Source: Haemophilus_A paraphrohaemolyticus_A (GTDB lineage: Bacteria > Pseudomonadota > Gammaproteobacteria > Enterobacterales > Pasteurellaceae). Taken from it: 64,000 nt of DNA. Where the stretch lies: contig NZ_QEQF01000001.1 of the NCBI RefSeq assembly GCF_003253115.1, positions 124,001-188,000 on the forward strand. The letters are read 5' to 3'. The translations under genes and the position numbers were made by a program. Under the pieces are notes generated by a model, which saw only the letters and a program-made list of their open reading frames with translations, was not told where the DNA came from and searched no databases. Shown here one piece after another: positions 62,211-64,000 of this stretch. How positions within the stretch are numbered: position 1 is the stretch's first letter; each line of letters opens with the position of its first letter.

Positions 62211-64000
62211 CTACCAACTAAAGCCCACTTTCACCGCACCAAATTTTTGCGGTGCGACATTAGAACCTTTAAGTATTCCGAGGAAAGTGCTGAAATTCCA
62301 TTGGTTGAACTGTGCACTTAAGGCAAGTTCGTGGGTGAAATAACGTCCGAATTGTTGTTTCATTGCCACATCGTTTACGCTTAACGCTCCATCAATCGCA
62401 AGTTTGTGTTGGGTCGTATCATAGTAGTTAGTCGTGAAACTTGGGGTCACTTTCATATCGTTGATATCGAAAGTTTTATCAAGTTTAATGCCTACACGGT
62501 AAGCGGTTAAGTGTAAGGCTTTACTGTCAATTTTCGCTTCGGAAAGATTGTAATTTGCCCCAGATAAACGATAGTAACGTACACCCACAGAAGGTTGTAC
62601 ATTCATCCAACCACTAAGATCCCAACTTGCTCCAAGGTTTCCGCCCACATTGAAGATATTGCGATGGAATACGTTATCCACACTGTCAAATTTCACCGTA
62701 TTGCGGCTGCGACCATAACCTAAATCCATACTTGCGAAAATGCCGTTGTCCCAGTTGCCTTTTACAAATGCATTGACCGAGGTTAAACGATTTTTGCCTG
62801 AAACATTCTCATCAAACTCATTGTTTGCACGAGAATGGGAAAGTATAGCCCCGATTTTCACGTTGTCCGTCACATCTTGAGCTACGCCGATTTGCGTCAG
62901 TGTTATCGTTTGTTTATAAGGGCGGTAATAATCGGAACGATAAGTCTGTTTAGTCGACTCCGTATTCACCCACACATTAGATGGATCTTGGCTCAATAAA
63001 TGGCGGTCAAGATTACGCCCAATTTGCAATGCTCCATTTACATTAGCTGAAAGTTCAGATAATGCCGTGTTTGAATAACGGCTGATCAACTGTGATTGAA
63101 CTGGTATGGACACTGTTTCTGATTGCGTGCTTAAAAATTGTTGAATTTCTTGCTCAGTTTGGTAAGCCTTATTAAGGCTGTCTAATAATGCTAATACAGA
63201 CTTATTTAAAGAAGACTGTGCAATATCCATCTCACTTTGGTTACCTTGAGCATTAGCTAATGCTTGTTGAGCCAATTCTATACGTTCAATACTTGCATCA
63301 ATTTCTTCCTCAAATAAAGTAACATTACCTTCATTCGCTACTTTAGCCACTTTGCGACATATATCAGAAGATAAATCCTGAGCTTCACAAAGCTGTTGAG
63401 CTCGAGCTATACTACTAGATAAACCAGCCTGTAAACGATTCATTTCTTCCAACACATTGTCTTGGCGAGATTCAAGAAAACGTAAATCTGTTTCTGTTTG
63501 ATTAACTAGATTTAATAACTGTTGAGCTGCCTGTTGGCTATATTTAGCTTGCTCACTCAAGGCACGGTATTCATTACGTTGTTTTTCTAATAATGCTTGT
63601 AATTGAGTAAATTGTTTATATAGTTTACCACGTTTAATAAAACGAATACGGGCAGTCCGATTATACTCTGAGGTAGCATGGTTATAGCTATTAGTCGTAT
63701 TGTGAATCTCCTCTAATAGACGAACTGCACGATTCTGATCTATTTTATTCACTCCTTCCGCTTGTGTATATGATCTTTGTAAACGTGCTAATTCATGCTC
63801 CTTATCTACTAAAACTTGATGTACAACATGAAACTCTCGCTGGCTATTTGCTACTAACTCCGAATTACTGCCAAAATGTAATTCAGCATCACGTAATGGA
63901 TTATATAAACGGTAATCATTGTTGAAGTTAGCTAAAATATAGCGATACGCACCTAAATCCACGAAACCATTTTCCAAAGCAAAATGTGCATTTTGACGAT
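62211..64000 (-). CDS. Autotransporter C-terminal part (IgA-protease-like), 5' end outside window
   Basis: The frame is open to the window edge; the apparent TTG start near 63977 is internal. The visible part begins with FALENGFVDLGAYRYIL and NDYRLYNPLRDAEL, the junction typical of IgA-protease/Hap-type passengers. About 230 residues of helical, probably coiled-coil sequence follow, including a close cysteine pair (QLCEAQDLSSDICRK). The last 280 residues are the translocator barrel, starting SRYSNTALSELSANVNGALQ and ending FGAVKVGFSW with the terminal aromatic residue expected for outer-membrane insertion. The protein is secreted by the type V pathway. The protease or adhesin domain itself is not visible. 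Confidence 0.9.
   Translation of the reverse strand, partial: RQNAHFALENGFVDLGAYRYILANFNNDYRLYNPLRDAELHFGSNSELVANSQREFHVVHQVLVDKEHELARLQRSYTQAEGVNKIDQNRAVRLLEEIHNTTNSYNHATSEYNRTARIRFIKRGKLYKQFTQLQALLEKQRNEYRALSEQAKYSQQAAQQLLNLVNQTETDLRFLESRQDNVLEEMNRLQAGLSSSIARAQQLCEAQDLSSDICRKVAKVANEGNVTLFEEEIDASIERIELAQQALANAQGNQSEMDIAQSSLNKSVLALLDSLNKAYQTEQEIQQFLSTQSETVSIPVQSQLISRYSNTALSELSANVNGALQIGRNLDRHLLSQDPSNVWVNTESTKQTYRSDYYRPYKQTITLTQIGVAQDVTDNVKIGAILSHSRANNEFDENVSGKNRLTSVNAFVKGNWDNGIFASMDLGYGRSRNTVKFDSVDNVFHRNIFNVGGNLGASWDLSGWMNVQPSVGVRYYRLSGANYNLSEAKIDSKALHLTAYRVGIKLDKTFDINDMKVTPSFTTNYYDTTQHKLAIDGALSVNDVAMKQQFGRYFTHELALSAQFNQWNFSTFLGILKGSNVAPQKFGAVKVGFSW

Noticed and set aside
1..64000. tRNA, rRNA, CRISPR array, insertion sequence or prophage
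   Set aside because: No cloverleaf-like sequence, regularly spaced repeats, transposase or phage structural gene was recognised.

Overview
The window is a chromosomal segment of a gammaproteobacterium of the family Pasteurellaceae. Gene content and order (rbfA-truB, ackA-pta, pheST-ihfA, rpsB-tsf, rlmE-ftsH, guaB..guaA, moaACDE behind a Moco-type leader) fit that family. DNA-uptake signals of the ACAAGCGGT type are scattered through it (for example near 13703, 22288, 42811, 47391, 53341 and 57769), often followed by T/A-rich stretches. That type points to the Actinobacillus/Mannheimia/H. ducreyi branch rather than the H. influenzae branch. I cannot name the species. No rRNA, tRNA, CRISPR array, prophage or insertion sequence was found.

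Layout. 1-3442: 3' part of a large SNF2-family helicase gene carrying an exact, in-frame 606-bp tandem duplication of its helicase motifs. 3528-5942: rbfA, truB, mltB. 6020-13691: a complete type I Zorya anti-phage operon (zorA-zorB-zorC-zorD) behind its own promoter, whose spacer contains a run of 12 T, an architecture typical of phase-variable promoters. 13700-21177 (mostly minus strand): D-lactate dehydrogenase, pta, ackA and a KefC-like antiporter. 21347-25040: ybeY, tmcA, aspartate aminotransferase. 25094-34487 (minus): slt, hpt (with a PurR-type operator), pepP, nrdR, an NlpC/P60 lipoprotein, ihfA, pheT, pheS. 34792-41069: nitroreductase, rlmM, a DUF423 protein, moaACDE, a PHP phosphoesterase and a uracil-DNA-glycosylase-like protein. 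41175-43967: a single-chain MmeI-type (type IIL) restriction-modification enzyme whose specificity region is strikingly AT-rich. 44131-51292: pmbA, darP, a SirB2-family protein, sbcB, a ClC channel, asnS. 51444-57907 (minus): tsf, rpsB, an SbmA/YddA-like ABC transporter, ftsH, rlmE. 58179-61630: guaB, a small lipoprotein, guaA. 61777-62060: a frameshifted small gene. 62211-64000 (minus): the C-terminal part of an IgA-protease-like autotransporter that runs off the window.

How it fits together. Most of the window is core metabolism and translation. Three accessory defence loci interrupt it: the SNF2 helicase next to rbfA, Zorya between mltB and dld, and the MmeI-like enzyme between housekeeping genes. 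Each carries a sign of ongoing variation: a tandem duplication in the helicase, a homopolymer in the Zorya promoter together with a repeated segment in the ZorA tail, and a mosaic specificity domain in the restriction enzyme. The most notable unreported possibility is that Zorya expression here is switched by slippage in the T tract. Two possible leader peptides upstream of pheS, a family of palindromic intergenic repeats and PurR-like sites at purine genes are secondary observations.
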